From Vitis vinifera (Eukaryota; Streptophyta; Magnoliopsida; Vitales; Vitaceae): a stretch of 64,000 nucleotides of DNA. Made by a program: the position numbers and the translations under genes. The DNA is taken from contig NC_081816.1 of the NCBI RefSeq assembly GCF_030704535.1, positions 15,488,001 to 15,552,000 on the forward strand. Reading direction: 5' to 3'. The notes beneath the pieces are model-generated. The model was not told the origin of the DNA and ran no database searches. It saw only the letters and a program-made list of their open reading frames with translations. Positions 1-11,395 of this stretch are shown here, one piece after another. How positions within the stretch are numbered: the stretch's first letter is position 1; each line of letters opens with the position of its first letter.

Positions 1-17
1 TAATATCTTCATAAGCG

Positions 18-500
18 AGGTACTATGAATATCAATTGAAAAAAGGAAAGCCGAAAAGGACAGTAACCCATGTAAACAAGTATGTAAGCAACAGATGTCG
101 AAAAGGGAAGTATTGACTTTCTGGTGCAAAATGTACTTTCCTGCATTTCATGAATAAGCTCTATGAAAGTCGATATACCTACACATATGCAGTTGCACAG
201 AAAATGAATATAGTGGAGATAAAAATGTTAACCTCTAAAAAGAGAAAAAAAAAAGAGAGAAGTACTGGTAAGCAAGAGGCAATATGAACATCAATTAAAA
301 TAAAACAGAAAGCAATCCATGTAATTAAGAAGTATATAAGCAACATCTATCTGAAAGAAAAGTCGCAAGCAACAGTGCAAAATTGTACTTTCTTGCATTT
401 TATGAATAAGCTCCATGAAAGTTGATAGACCAACCCATGCAGTCATCATTGTTCAGAAAAAAAAAAAATCTGATGGAGATAAAAATTATAACCCCCAAAA
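18..500. repeat. Imperfect tandem duplication, period about 252 bp
   Basis: Two diverged copies lie side by side. The first carries the landmarks tatgaatatcaatt, gtactttcctgcatttca and gaataagctctatgaaagt. The second carries tatgaacatcaatt, gtactttcttgcatttta and gaataagctccatgaaagt, about 252 bp later. No coding frame is visible. The stretch up to 1155 lies downstream of the PPR gene and shows nothing else I can name. Confidence 0.75.
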
Positions 501-1155
501 TAGGCATTGGGAACCATATCAAACCTGAAAAAAGGAAGCTGGAAAGACACTAATTAAAAACAAAAGATAGAGGTTGAATAAAAGCAAGCTTAACTAAGCA
601 CGTTGTGAATGTTCTTGGCACAGTTGATCTGGCCTGTTTTCATTGAGATTTAAGGACAATGAAGAAGAAAAGCAACGAAAGTTGTATATTCAAAGCCACT
701 GCAGAAATGCAGAACTTCCATGTATAATTACAGCAATTCCTTACTTGGATTATGACAAACATAAAATAAAAATAAATAACTAAATAAAAATCCTAAATGA
801 AGAAAATTTCTTCCCACATCTCTCTATTGAAAGTATGCGTGATACATAATTCATAATCAACCTGAACTACAGAGTAGATACAGCACAATAATTCATTTCA
901 GAATAATATGTACCTAATTAAAATGAAACTACTATGTCCTTTGATCATACAACAAAGTAAATACAAGAGCCCACATGAATATATTTGTATTATTGAGCCT
1001 CAAATAAATTCTTTTTTGGATCACCAGTCACAATATTACTCAACAAAGCTAATATACAATAGTCAGAAATGACAAAAATCTCATGTTCCAGGTATCCATT
1101 TCTAGAACATCCTTTTTCTCTCTTGAAGGTCTAAACATTGCTCAGAGACACATTA

Positions 1156-3138
1156 TTACGAAGCATTGTCTTCCACCAAGGTATCAACGTTCCCCATACC
1201 CTCGATCAAAGATAAATAGGTGCTATCATCTGGACTAATGCCTTTATTCACCATTTCTTTGAGAAGCTCTTCGGCAAGATCTCCCTCCTGGTTTTTGCAT
1301 AGGCATTTTATAAGGGCATTGTAAGTGAGAAGCGTAGGATTGAACCCTATACTCAACATCTCATCTCGAACTCTGAATGCATCCTTTATATCACCTCTTC
1401 TACCATACCCACTTATAAGGGTGTTGTAACTGATATGATCTGGCTTAATCCCCCTTCTCTTCATTTCATCAAGAAGCATTCGAGCTTCTTCAACTTTTCC
1501 TTCCCTACAACGTCCTTGCATCAATGTATTAAAGGTCACTTCATCAGGAGGAACACTCTTCCTGTCCATCTCCTTCAAAAGCATAAATGCACGTTCCACA
1601 TTCCCATTAGCACAATGGCCATCAACCATTGCATTGAACATTATAACATCAGGGGAGACTCCTTGATCCAATATCTTCTCAAACAAGTCATCTGCCTCCT
1701 TCATTCTGTTCCTTCTACTCAATACATAAATAAGTGATGTGTAAGTCACATGAGTAGGCTCAATTCCTTTACTCAGCATCTCATTGTGGAGATCAAATGC
1801 TTTCTTTGCATTCCCACATCTAGAATACCCATTAATCAAGATGTTATAGGTTATGGCATCAGGAATTATCCCCTTCTTTCTCATTTCTTTTATCATATCA
1901 TCAGCTTCACCCATCCTGCCTTCCATAAACAATGCATGAACCAACAAATTGTAAGTGGACACACTTGGCATGATTCCCTTCTTAACCATCTCATCTCTAT
2001 AGCTAAAAGCCCTCTCTAAGTCCCCTTTATTGCAATACCCATCAATCAGAGTATTATATGTCACGGCATTTGGAACCAACCCAATTTCCACCATTTTATC
2101 AAAAAGCCCAGATGCCTCCTCAAGTCTTCCCTCCTTGCACATCCCACTAATAAGTGAACCGTAAGTGTAAGAATCTGGTTCAATCCCTTTAACTCTCATT
2201 GCATCCAAAATCCTACGTGCCCCTTCAATGTTGCCTCTAGAAGAATACCCATGAATTATAGTATTATAGCTAACAACATTTGGCTTAAACCCCAACCCCT
2301 CCATAAAACCAATAAACTCCCGTGCCTTTTTCAACTTCCCTTCCTTACACAGCACATTGACCATTATATTAAATGTATACACTGTCGAACTAATCCTCAA
2401 CCTAAACATTTCCGCATACAAAACCCAAGCCATTTCCATCCTATTCAACTTAAGAAACAAACTCAACATATCGTTGCATGTCTCAATCTTCGGAACAATA
2501 CCCTTTTCTTTCATCATATAAAAACACTTAAATGCCTCATCAGCCCTCCTCAATTCACAACAAACTCTAACCAACAAGTCAAAAACAATAGAACTTTTCA
2601 CACTCAAACGATCCCGCGACAGCGTCAGCTCATCAAAAAGCTCACGGTTGGTGGCGATGCGGGTCCCCATTACCTGCTTCAGTAATTGCAATGCAAGCTT
2701 GGGGGACGGAAGACGGGCGAGTAAGACAACGGCAAGGCAATAGCTTTTGGTGTCGAGGCAATGAGGGTGAAGATGATGTATGAAATCTGATACCAACTGG
2801 GGTTTAGAGCAAAGATTATAAAGAACATTGGAGATTAAAGCGGGGGTGAGGTTGGGTGAAACCTGTTCGATGAAATGCCACTGAGAAGATAAAACTGATT
2901 TGCTTATGACTTCTTCAGTGATCGGTGGAGTACTCTCTGAACTAGCAAGGGAATTGAAATTACGATTGAAACTGAAATGGAAAGTGGAGGAGTTGGTATC
3001 GCCGGCGTTGGGTGTGTTGGCCGCAGACCCCAAAAACCTCGGCCTCAGAGAAGCTCCCATTGGTGCATGGAAACAGCAAGATTTATTAGAAAGGGAACGG
3101 GCTCGAGAGATGGTTGCCCCTGCCATAGCCCGCCTCAT
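1156..3138 (-). CDS. P-class pentatricopeptide repeat protein, probably mitochondrial (At2g15630-like)
   Basis: An intronless gene of 660 codons starting at an ATG at 3138. Residues 183-637 are 13 consecutive PPR motifs, every one exactly 35 residues, followed by a partial motif (DSTYLSLIEG) and a short acidic tail. No E, E+ or DYW domain follows, so this is a P-class protein, a family that binds single-stranded organellar RNA to stabilise, process or help translate it. The first ~60 residues are rich in Arg, Ser and Ala and poor in acidic residues, as in an organelle transit peptide. The order and wording of the repeats resemble Arabidopsis At2g15630, annotated as mitochondrial. That match is from memory. 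The reading frame is intact. The gene is divergent from APC13, with ~280 bp between this start and the likely APC13 5' UTR. Confidence 0.93.
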   Translation of the reverse strand: MRRAMAGATISRARSLSNKSCCFHAPMGASLRPRFLGSAANTPNAGDTNSSTFHFSFNRNFNSLASSESTPPITEEVISKSVLSSQWHFIEQVSPNLTPALISNVLYNLCSKPQLVSDFIHHLHPHCLDTKSYCLAVVLLARLPSPKLALQLLKQVMGTRIATNRELFDELTLSRDRLSVKSSIVFDLLVRVCCELRRADEAFKCFYMMKEKGIVPKIETCNDMLSLFLKLNRMEMAWVLYAEMFRLRISSTVYTFNIMVNVLCKEGKLKKAREFIGFMEGLGFKPNVVSYNTIIHGYSSRGNIEGARRILDAMRVKGIEPDSYTYGSLISGMCKEGRLEEASGLFDKMVEIGLVPNAVTYNTLIDGYCNKGDLERAFSYRDEMVKKGIMPSVSTYNLLVHALFMEGRMGEADDMIKEMRKKGIIPDAITYNILINGYSRCGNAKKAFDLHNEMLSKGIEPTHVTYTSLIYVLSRRNRMKEADDLFEKILDQGVSPDVIMFNAMVDGHCANGNVERAFMLLKEMDRKSVPPDEVTFNTLMQGRCREGKVEEARMLLDEMKRRGIKPDHISYNTLISGYGRRGDIKDAFRVRDEMLSIGFNPTLLTYNALIKCLCKNQEGDLAEELLKEMVNKGISPDDSTYLSLIEGMGNVDTLVEDNAS

Positions 3139-3417
3139 TGTGCAGCTGTTTTCTTCAGAAAACGGCTAAGTTCCTATAGCTTGAATTTTTGTTCTCGAAA
3201 CACGATTCAAAACCTTCATTCACATATCTATTCTCTAAAGTCTCTAAACCTTCATTCACATATTTTTTGTTCTCGTAAATGCTTTAGTAATGGAAGTAGA
3301 AAAGATTTTAATTGAGTAAATTACGCCTATATCCTTTGAGGTTTCTCACAATTACAACTTTCAACATTATTTTAATTTTCTCTGTTTATTTATTATTTTT
3401 ATCTTTCCTCTGTCGGA
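3139..3417. promoter_or_regulatory. Shared upstream region of the divergent PPR gene and APC13
   Basis: About 280 bp separate the PPR start codon (minus strand) from the more GC-rich leader that seems to belong to APC13 (plus strand). A head-to-head layout this tight implies overlapping promoters. An imperfect repeat built around aaccttcattcacatat occurs twice (about 3211-3227 and 3250-3264). No clear TATA box was identified. Confidence 0.45.
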
Positions 3418-3670
3418 CTCCAAATGCTTTTCACAGTGAAAGAAAGCTGAGGGAGAGCCACGCCGTCGCCACTGCGAAGCTGAGTAAAGCCGTTCACCGC
3501 TGCCTCCTTCAGCAACCTTTGTGTTTTTTTATCTCTACTAAATCTAAAAATAAAAAGGGCCACCCACTTCTCTCACTCGGGCATCAAGAAGCCCTTTTCT
3601 GAAGTTGCCCTCCAGACGAGAGAATCCCTAAAAAGGCCCTATTTTCCTCTGCCACTCTCAACCCTCGCAG
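3418..3670 (+). other. Probable non-coding 5' UTR exon of APC13
   Basis: This stretch is richer in G and C than its surroundings and ends with ccctcgcag followed by a consensus-like donor (gtacta at 3671). A pyrimidine-rich acceptor, tttttttaaag, ends at 4344, 26 bp before the APC13 ATG. A 5' UTR intron of 3671-4344 is therefore likely. The exon's left edge is a guess. Transcript data would settle it. Confidence 0.45.
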
Positions 3671-4017
3671 GTACTAATCTAATCATGTTATTATTATTTT
3701 TTTGCAACCCCCGTTTGATTCCCATGAAAATCCATCCCCCATTCGATTTCCGGAAAATTCATCCTCGTTTGATTTCCGAGAAAATCCATGCAAAACCCCC
3801 AAGGAAAACCAAAAAAATTGCTTTTTTTTTGCTCCCTGTGTTTTCTGGATGTTCTAGGGTCTCTTTGCTTTTGTGCCATTGGATTTAAATTTCACGAACC
3901 CTAAATCCACGATTTTTGAGCCAGGCTGAAAAACACAACCTTTGCCTAAATCATGATCAGATTACCAAATAGTATCATATGTTTAAAAAAGAAAAAAAAA
4001 ATTATACAGATTTTGTA

Positions 4018-4195
4018 TCCTGTGCGCGGGCTGGACTGGTAGGAAATATCGGGAAATTTTCGAAAAATTACCGAAATTTCCATTGACCGATAATCGGCAA
4101 CGAATATCGTGTCGGAGCCGGCCGATAAGCGATATTTCCGAGAAATATCGCCGAAAAGAAATATGGCCGAAATTTTTCGACATTCCAATCCTTGA
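4018..4195. repeat. Dispersed repeat rich in gatatttcggaaatatcg-type inverted motifs
   Basis: The block is built from short inverted pieces such as gaaatatcgggaaattttcg, accgataatcgg and gatatttccgagaaatatcg. It lies in the presumed 5' UTR intron of APC13. A decayed relative with the same wording (gaaaatatcggtgatt, cggataaat) is at about 10265-10360. It is probably a non-autonomous DNA element. No ends or target duplication could be fixed. Confidence 0.5.
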
Positions 4196-4370
4196 TCCCA
4201 TAGTGAGGTGTATTTGCATATCTATCATGATTGTGCATGGTTTGGAGTCAAACATTTGTTTCTCTATTAATTTTCAAATGAATATGTTAATTAGGCCTTT
4301 AATTTACTCCCTTTCTGTAATGTGTACGTCTGTTTTTTTTAAAGGATATTGAGGCAAGTATAGATCACGC

Positions 4371-7300
4371 ATGGCTGAATTAAGCCTTGGTGTGCTTATA
4401 GATATTGTGGATGAGGAATGGATGAGAGACACCCTGCCTGTTGATGGTAAATTTTGTTCCTCTTCCAAATTTCACATGGTACACACACAGACACAGGAAA
4501 TAAATTTTCCTATATTCTTTTCATAGTCCACTTGTTTTAAGTTGGCATTCCTTTACCTTCACAGATCTCCCATTGCCACCTGTACTGGTTGCTCGAACTG
4601 AAGATACGGAAGACTCAAGTATGTCTTTACATATAACGCTTTATTAAATTGATGATATTTGGAAAATAGTTGGTTTTTGTTTTTGGATGCATATGTTAAT
4701 ACTCTTTTAATGCTTCATTTGCTATGGGTGTCTTTATCCATCAATAATTGAAGTGATGGTATTGAAATATGTTGGGAAGTTACTACTCAACCTAAGTATG
4801 AGTTGAAATTTCTGATGATTATTTAAAGGAAATGTGCTGTTTTAGTATTTCAGTTTCTATGTGGCTTAATTATTTGACAACTTGTAAACAACTGGAATAT
4901 TTTGTTGCTAGTGCTGCATTATTGTTTGCTTGAATGAAAAATATTAGTTTTAGCCTAAGGTTGAATTTCCTGAGAGGCGCAGTTTCAAAATAGCGAGGAA
5001 TATAATTATTGGAAGGCAAAGAAAGTTGCAAAAGTGAATGATATCTTTTAGATGGAAATCTGGGAAGTTAATTAGGTTCCATAAAGGAAGGTTGCATACT
5101 CTGTGTTGGATTGTTATTTTAAATTTTTGTGGTTATATATAATATAATCCTGATGTAGCACTCTAAATTTGTCTAAATCAATATTAACTGAAGCCTTAAA
5201 ATTGAGAATAACTAACAAAGCAGTTGTGGTTGAAGAAAATTAGACAAACTTTAGAGGTATGTGGAGGTGCAGGACAATTTGTGGAGAGTTATTCAAAGAA
5301 AATTATGAGAAGTGGAACTTAGTTAGATCTAAAAGGAAGAAGAGGGTGGGGTGGGGGGAAGGGTGTGGTTTTCAGTACTTTGTTTGGCTAGAAAATAGAA
5401 GACTTTAATGAGTAAAAGAAAAAAATACAATGAAGTTCATGGCCAGGTAAAGATGCTTGAATAATGATTCTTTTGGAATGTAATAGTTGTGTACAAGATG
5501 GTGTTGCTAAGGAATTAACAGGCATTTCTAGATTTATTACTAAGAAATATCAACACAATAAGCCTGGTCCATTGGAATTGCAAAAATTCTGTCCCTATTG
5601 TTATAAACATATGATTCATGGGGAGATTGAAAAAAAAAAAAAGATCAAACCAAGGGCCCGTGTGTGACTCTTTCAAGGAATAGTAAAAATAATATACTAT
5701 ATAATATGTATAACATATATTTAATAGAAATAATCCAAATCCTATTTTTGAATTCTAATTAATTTTTAATCCAAACAAAATAGGATTTTTGAGGTAAGAA
5801 TTAAATGAACAATGGATAAATCCAAGTGACCTTTTCTTAAATCCAACCGATCTTTTCATAGGCATTTGTGTGGGTTGTTGAGGTTGGTTTGGAGTGGGCC
5901 TTTGGAAAGCAATCAAAAGTGGGTGGGATGATTTCAGTCTTGCATGACTATTGTCATTGGTGAGGGCACTAATTTGATACATGGTGTGGGGATCACCCTT
6001 TGAAGGACTCACATTTTTGTTTGTTATTGTTTCTTGTAAAGAAGCTTGGGTAGCTGATTTTTATGAGGAAAAGTAGATAGTCATGGACATGGGTCCCCTC
6101 ACTTTTGGAGGATTTTCCTAGACTAGAGATGGAGATGCTATAAGATTTTATTCAGCCTATCAGTTCCATTTTGTTTGGATAAGTTGGGTTGAAGTTTAGC
6201 AAAGAATGAGATAAAAACCCTGTTTAATCTTTTTATAGCTTTTTTAATTTGACAAAGCAAGACTCCTCCTATGAGGGAGGTTTGGTGGCCATTGGTGCCT
6301 ACTAAAGTCAGTTTCTTTGCTTGGGAGTCTGTTTGGGAGAAAATTCTTATGTCAAATCAGCTTAATAAATGGGGATGATCTCCAGTTAATTGGTGTTTCC
6401 TTTGTAAGAAGGATAAGGAGTGCACAGATTATATTCTGATTCACTATAGAATGGCTTGCAATTTGTGATATTTGGTATGACTTTGTTCTGTGTTTCGTGG
6501 ATGCTTCTTATGTTGGTTAAAGATTTATTATTAGGCTGACCTGGTAGATTTGTGGGAAATGGATGAAATTTGGTAAGTTGGTTCCTCTTTGCTTTATGTG
6601 GTCTTCAAGGGAAGAGGGTAAAAGATGTTTTGAGAGTGTGCAGAGCTTGGAGTTGGTTCTCAGAAACTCCTTTAATTCTTTGTATTCTTGGTGTAATTGG
6701 GTTTCTCAATGTAACTTCAACACCTTTTTTGGGGAGCTAAGCTTGTATTGTTTGCCTTTGGCACTCATTATATGTACCTGTGTACTTAGCTTGCTCCCCC
6801 TTTTTTGTTAGGTGTCTTTAAAAAACTATCTCTTTGCCTATTAAAAACAAAAATTAGATGAACTTTAAACTTTTGCTTTAACAAATGAACACAGCCTTAA
6901 AGTAAAGATGACAAGAACTGTTCAATTAGGCTTGCAGGAATTATGAAGATACAGCTGGATTGGTGAATAGATAAGTGACTGAATCAACCACACTCTTTGC
7001 AACCTTGCTAAGAGTCTGAACTTGACCTTATAACATCTGGAAATTACTATTATTATGCAAATAATAAATGCAAATTTATTTCCATCCCAATATCAAAATT
7101 TATTTCCAGATCATCTTATGTCAAAGTATACCAGTGCACTGCTAAGTAATACCTGCAAAAACAGTTGGCTTTGTAACATGATCCAGATAAATAGTTATCA
7201 CTTTGAAATAACTTATGAAAGTAAGATTGTGTTGATGCATAATAATTGAAATTGCTAAGGAAAAAATATTTATCGCTTAAAGCTACAGTTCAACAAAGAT

Positions 7301-9229
7301 CAGACCTCTAATGTATCTTCAGTCAATACCCTGTTTATGTCTATTTGAATTTTGTCATTTGGTGATGTAATAATTTCTGCAGCAGCCTGGGTAATAGCTT
7401 AGTAAAGATATAGTAGATGGGGCAATGGTTTAATTTAGGAAAAGATGATAATCAAGGGTTCTCATGTATAGTTGTGTTAAAAAAGTATTAACATGTGAGT
7501 TAAGTCACTCCTTACTAGTGCATTCAATGTTATTCTTTGCAGGACCTCTCATTCAACTTGATGCATGATTTTAGAAATGATGTAAACGCAATCTTAAGAT
7601 AGGCATCGGCAATCAGAGTAACCTTGGGCTAAGGCTTCATCCTTTTAGGATTCATATAGGGGAATGAGAAATCAAGGTTAATGGGAGCAGCTAGCTAAAG
7701 AAGTAAAATTCAAGAAGAAAGAAAAAGAAGGGATAGAAAAGCCTCCGAGTCTTCCTAAGGCCTTTAGTAGTCTCATATAGAAAGAAAGTAACATAGCTTC
7801 TCCATTAAATAAAAAAGATAGATAATCCTTAAAGCTCTCTAAAACCTTCAAGGAGTCTTACATAGAAGGAAATTAATAAATAAAATCTCACTATTAAAGG
7901 CAGCAGAGTTTGCCAACATTATTTTAATTTTTTATAATTTTGTTTTACAGCAATTAATCTTATATAGAGGCTTGAAAAACTCCTAAAAACTTGACACCAC
8001 ATTAAAAATGTATTTTAACATGTATAATAGGCTAAAAGGAATATTTCTTTTCCAAGAATTCCTAAGCCATTCAAATGGAATGAAATTATAGAGTAAAAGG
8101 AAAGAAAGTTTAAAAGCATGGAACATCTTATAATAAGAAAATTTCTACCAAGGAAGACTATAAAATCTACATAGTACTCAAATATGAATTCCTAGTAAAT
8201 ATAAAATTTAGAAGTATATGAGTTTCTTAAAATAAGACTCCATTTGGATGTTGTGAAGTTTAAAGCAGAGCATGAGAGAAAAAATGGAGGGTAAAAATGG
8301 AAGGAAAGAAAAAGTGAAAGAAAATGAAGAATAGATTTGGACTCGATAAATTTTTCATACACAGTTCTCCAGCTTTCTTCTTTTTCTTCTCTCTTCTAGA
8401 TAAAAAATGAATGATTTGAAAATATATAAATTTTTTAAATATTCATTATATTTGATTTTCCTACATGTTCTCTATTGTAAACCATGTGTGGACTTGGATT
8501 CCTTCCTACTTTTGGTTTCTTGATGCTTTCCGTGATCCAAATGTAGCCTAAGTAATTTCTAGCAAAGAAAACTTTTCAAGATCTCAATATAACTCAAATA
8601 ACCAAGTACAACCAACTTTTACTCTGAGCAACCCAAATAAGTGGAATCGCCAACTGACTAATTTCTTCCTTTTCATGAATAAACCTAAGCGTCTTATACC
8701 CATCCCTGAACTTGAAATATATAAAAGACAGATGTATTACATAAATTAGTCAAAATCAATTTCTAATGGTGTGTTGCTTGAAACATGTGCCACTTTTATT
8801 GTTTGTCATTTCTTTGTCATATGTATTACATAAACTTGATTGAGCCTTTTCCCAATTTTTTTCTTTTTAATTATAATCTCCATGGATAATTATTGTATTG
8901 CAGCAACAAAGTAAAACAATGTAAGTAGACTCAAAAAGTATGTCAGATTGTATCTCTTAACGATTTCAGGTTTCTGCCATTGCTTTGGTTGCTAAGAGAA
9001 TAGGAGAAAACAACTGCTTCAATCCCAGTATAGTGTTTTATGCTTACTGATATCATTAAATTTGAGGATGTTACTGCTGTCTTTTCATCAGTCATATTGA
9101 AGGTTGTGCAACTGAGTTCATTTACTTATTTACACGGTCCCATTTAACAATTTGCTTTGTTCATCAGACCAGGAGAACCAACAAGTTGATGGAGATACTT
9201 GGCATGATCTTGCATTAGGCGCTCAATGA
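4371..9229 (+). CDS. APC13: Anaphase-promoting complex subunit 13 (BONSAI), three exons
   Basis: Coding exons are 4371-4446, 4565-4618 and 9168-9229, all with GT-AG introns, giving 192 nt or 63 residues plus stop. The protein begins [20 protein letters not shown], continues with [18 protein letters not shown] and ends with a TWHDLALG block. Length and wording match plant APC13, called BONSAI in Arabidopsis, a small subunit of the APC/C ubiquitin ligase that drives cell-cycle progression. Reading phase is preserved across both junctions (G|AT and A|AC). The gene is easily missed because each exon is tiny and the second intron is 4549 bp. That intron contains a LINE remnant and a MITE. In Arabidopsis BONSAI is known for heritable silencing linked to a neighbouring LINE, so the insertion here deserves attention. 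Confidence in identity is high. Confidence 0.93.
5870..6850 (+). mobile_element. Degenerate LINE (L1-type) 3' fragment inside APC13 intron 2
   Basis: Plus-strand translation, with several stops and frame changes, gives blocks typical of the C-terminal part of plant L1 ORF2: KEAWVADFY near 6038, [14 protein letters not shown] near 6311 and [19 protein letters not shown] near 6570. These belong to the region after the reverse transcriptase that includes the zf-RVT zinc-binding segment. The 5' part, endonuclease and RT core are absent, as expected for 5'-truncated LINEs. An A-rich stretch (aaaacaaaaatt) near 6844 may be a worn poly(A) tail. It lies in the same orientation as APC13. Confidence 0.8.
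8235..8556. mobile_element. MITE with catttggat-type terminal inverted repeats in APC13 intron 2
   Basis: The left end reads aagactccatttggatgttg. The complement of the right end reads cttaggctacatttggatca. The interior has the purine-rich and pyrimidine-rich halves common in plant hAT-like MITEs. Clear target duplications were not found, so superfamily assignment is tentative. Confidence 0.5.
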
Positions 9230-9969
9230 GGCATTTGGACATAAGGAGGGTTTTATCACTAAGTTTTGGTTTCTGTAAGCCTGGAAAGTGAATAAAGAAA
9301 GGGCATTTGGCATTTAAACATCAACTTCTCTTGTCCTTCCACTTTCCTCTCCTTCTGTCGCCCTTGTCCTCCCAAACCCCAGTTCCTATTCCAAGGGAAA
9401 AACCTGAAGAATAACTTTATGGTCATTGACATTATAAGCAGGTTTTATATTTGCATTGTGACCAGGTAAACTAGATCAAGGCTGTTCATATATGATGGAT
9501 GAAGCATATATGCTTTAGGGAAGAAAGGGTTTCATCAGAATTGTGTAGTGTTTTTTCTGGGTTGGTGGAGAACAAGTGGGAAGTTAGTAAGTGCTACAAG
9601 ATCCCTCTAGGTGGCTCTCACCACATTTTTTGTTGATTTCCAATCTGATAGCTGCGGATTTCATAAGCTTGGCTTGCAAATTCCTTTCAAAATAGACAGA
9701 TTTTCGGTTGCTTTGCATTGGGCTATAGAGCAGCAGCTCATATGTTCCATGGCTTAAGAAATTTATGCTGTGAGGCACACTTTATGGGAGATGAAGGAAT
9801 TCCCAATGTTAGATGCTTACTGTTAGATCATTTAATTCACGCCTTCTCTACGTTAGATGCTTACTGTTAGTGGAATTCATCGAGACTGCGACCACGAGAG
9901 TTCTTTAACATTTAGAGACTGGCAAAAGTTTCTTACATATATTTGAAAAAAAAACTAACCTTAGATCCT

Positions 9970-10147
9970 ATAAAATTAACATAGTGCATAATTCTTCAAT
10001 GTTTACAAAAATAAAGTCGAAAGAAAGCTTAGAAATGTCACTATAAATGCATACGCATATAACGTAACATGCATTGAATTCTATTTGCAACATTTCTTAT
10101 GATTTTATTTTTGTAAATATTGAAGAATTATACACTGTTAATTTTTT
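9970..10147. mobile_element. Hairpin MITE about 178 bp long
   Basis: The left arm (taaaattaacatagtgcata then attcttcaatgtttac) is mirrored by the right arm (gtaaatattgaagaattata then cactgttaattttt) with few mismatches over some 45 bp. Pairing continues inwards (agaaatg with catttct). It lies 0.7 kb downstream of the APC13 stop codon. The remaining intergenic sequence from 9230 to 12232 holds AT-rich DNA and the repeats listed separately. Confidence 0.65.
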
Positions 10148-10639
10148 GAACACCCATTACAAATTATGTCTCCATATCACCTCAGGAGAAGTTCCTACCA
10201 TTAGATGACTTCTTTAAACTATGAAAATGTGTTTTGGATATCTACAAACTTATAAATTTATAAGGATGAAAATATCGGTGATTACTTACGGATAAATGAG
10301 TATTTAGATCTTGACATAAAATATCAGTTGATGAAAATTGATAAAAAAGTTCATTAAAATATTAGGAAAAACTCAAAAAAAATGATTAAAAAAATGCATA
10401 TATTGAATTTTATAATAAAAAATTGATATATATATATAAGTGTTTTTTTATTTAAAAATGTTAATAATTTTATTTATAAATTTATATTTTTTGTATTTAA
10501 TAACTATAATTAAATTTAACTTATTCACAATAATTTTATTTTAATTAATTTATAATACATATATATATATATACTAATAATTTATTTATTTTATTTACAA
10601 ACTAAAATATATGTAATATGCATCTTATGATTCCAATAC

Positions 10640-10990
10640 CAACATAGTTTTACTAGCAAGTGACTCAAGTTCCATTCAGAATACCAGGTTCAAATCCTGG
10701 TGGGTTTATAATTTTTCTAATCTTTGTGTAAGTGAATCCCACATCGGACATGGGGAGCAAAATGAAGCCGTAACAAGGGTGCACTCGTGAGGTGTGCATT
10801 GGCTGCAGCAAGGATGCATGCTATTGGATGGATTGGGCTGCCCCAAGTTGGGCCGAGGGATACTTTTGAGGCCCGTTTCATGGCGCACCGATTTATCGCC
10901 AGGATGGTCGATACGTCTCCATCCCATATATGTGTCGGCTGTTCCGATACTGGATATATTGCCATCCCATATGTGTGTGCTGGGTATATC
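10640..10990. repeat. Dispersed repeat with a tRNA-like B box and a tcccacatcgg motif
   Basis: The sequence accaggttcaaatcctggt (10682-10700) is a perfect T-arm-like hairpin with a B-box-like core. About 40 bp downstream is aatcccacatcggacatggg, a motif seen in many plant TRIM/SMART-like LTRs. The segment up to about 10990 is unusually GC-rich for this intergenic stretch. No cloverleaf can be folded, so it is not a tRNA gene. A tRNA-derived SINE head or a TRIM fragment are the two options. Confidence 0.35.
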
Positions 10991-11271
10991 TAAAGTAGAT
11001 AGATATATCATTATTTCTACCATCTATTTAATTATCAGATCTAAAACCTTTCTTTTATTTATTATTTTTTATTTTATCCCATCAACTCATATAATTAACA
11101 AAATTAACATGGTGGTGAAAATGGCGATGATAGCACTAGAATTTTTTGGAGTTTACCATAAAAATAATTAATCTTTTTTTAAAAAAAAACAAAAGAAAAA
11201 AGAAAAAAGAAATCCAAATCTAGATCATTTTTTAAAGTATTCATTCAACTGGTGCAATCTCTACCATATGT

Positions 11272-11395
11272 ATTTATATATTATTATTATTTTCATATTG
11301 AAACCATAATTGATGGTTGTGGTTTTAGCTTAAAAGGTTAAAACCACGATCATCAATTATGGTTTTAATATGAAAATAATAATAATAATATATGG
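11272..11395. mobile_element. Long near-perfect foldback hairpin
   Basis: The two arms, about 11275-11329 and 11339-11393, are complementary over some 54 bp with very few mismatches and a loop of about 10 bp. The arms carry tttcatattgaaaccataat and the matching attatggttttaatatgaaa. Weaker copies of the aaaccatagtt/gtggttttag motif continue to about 11485. It looks like a MITE of the kind that can yield hairpin-derived small RNAs. No coding content is present. Confidence 0.7.

Noticed and set aside
1435..2685. Plus-strand open frames of 89-144 codons opposite the PPR gene
   Set aside because: They are antisense shadows of the regular 35-residue PPR repeats and have no protein-like composition of their own.
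10640..10710. Possible tRNA gene, because of a perfect T-arm-like hairpin (accaggttcaaatcctggt)
   Set aside because: No acceptor, D-arm or anticodon stem can be folded around it. It fits a repeat with a B-box-like element.
10706..11171. Overlapping open frames on both strands
   Set aside because: They fall in a GC-rich dispersed repeat and encode nothing recognisable. Open frames on both strands reflect base composition.
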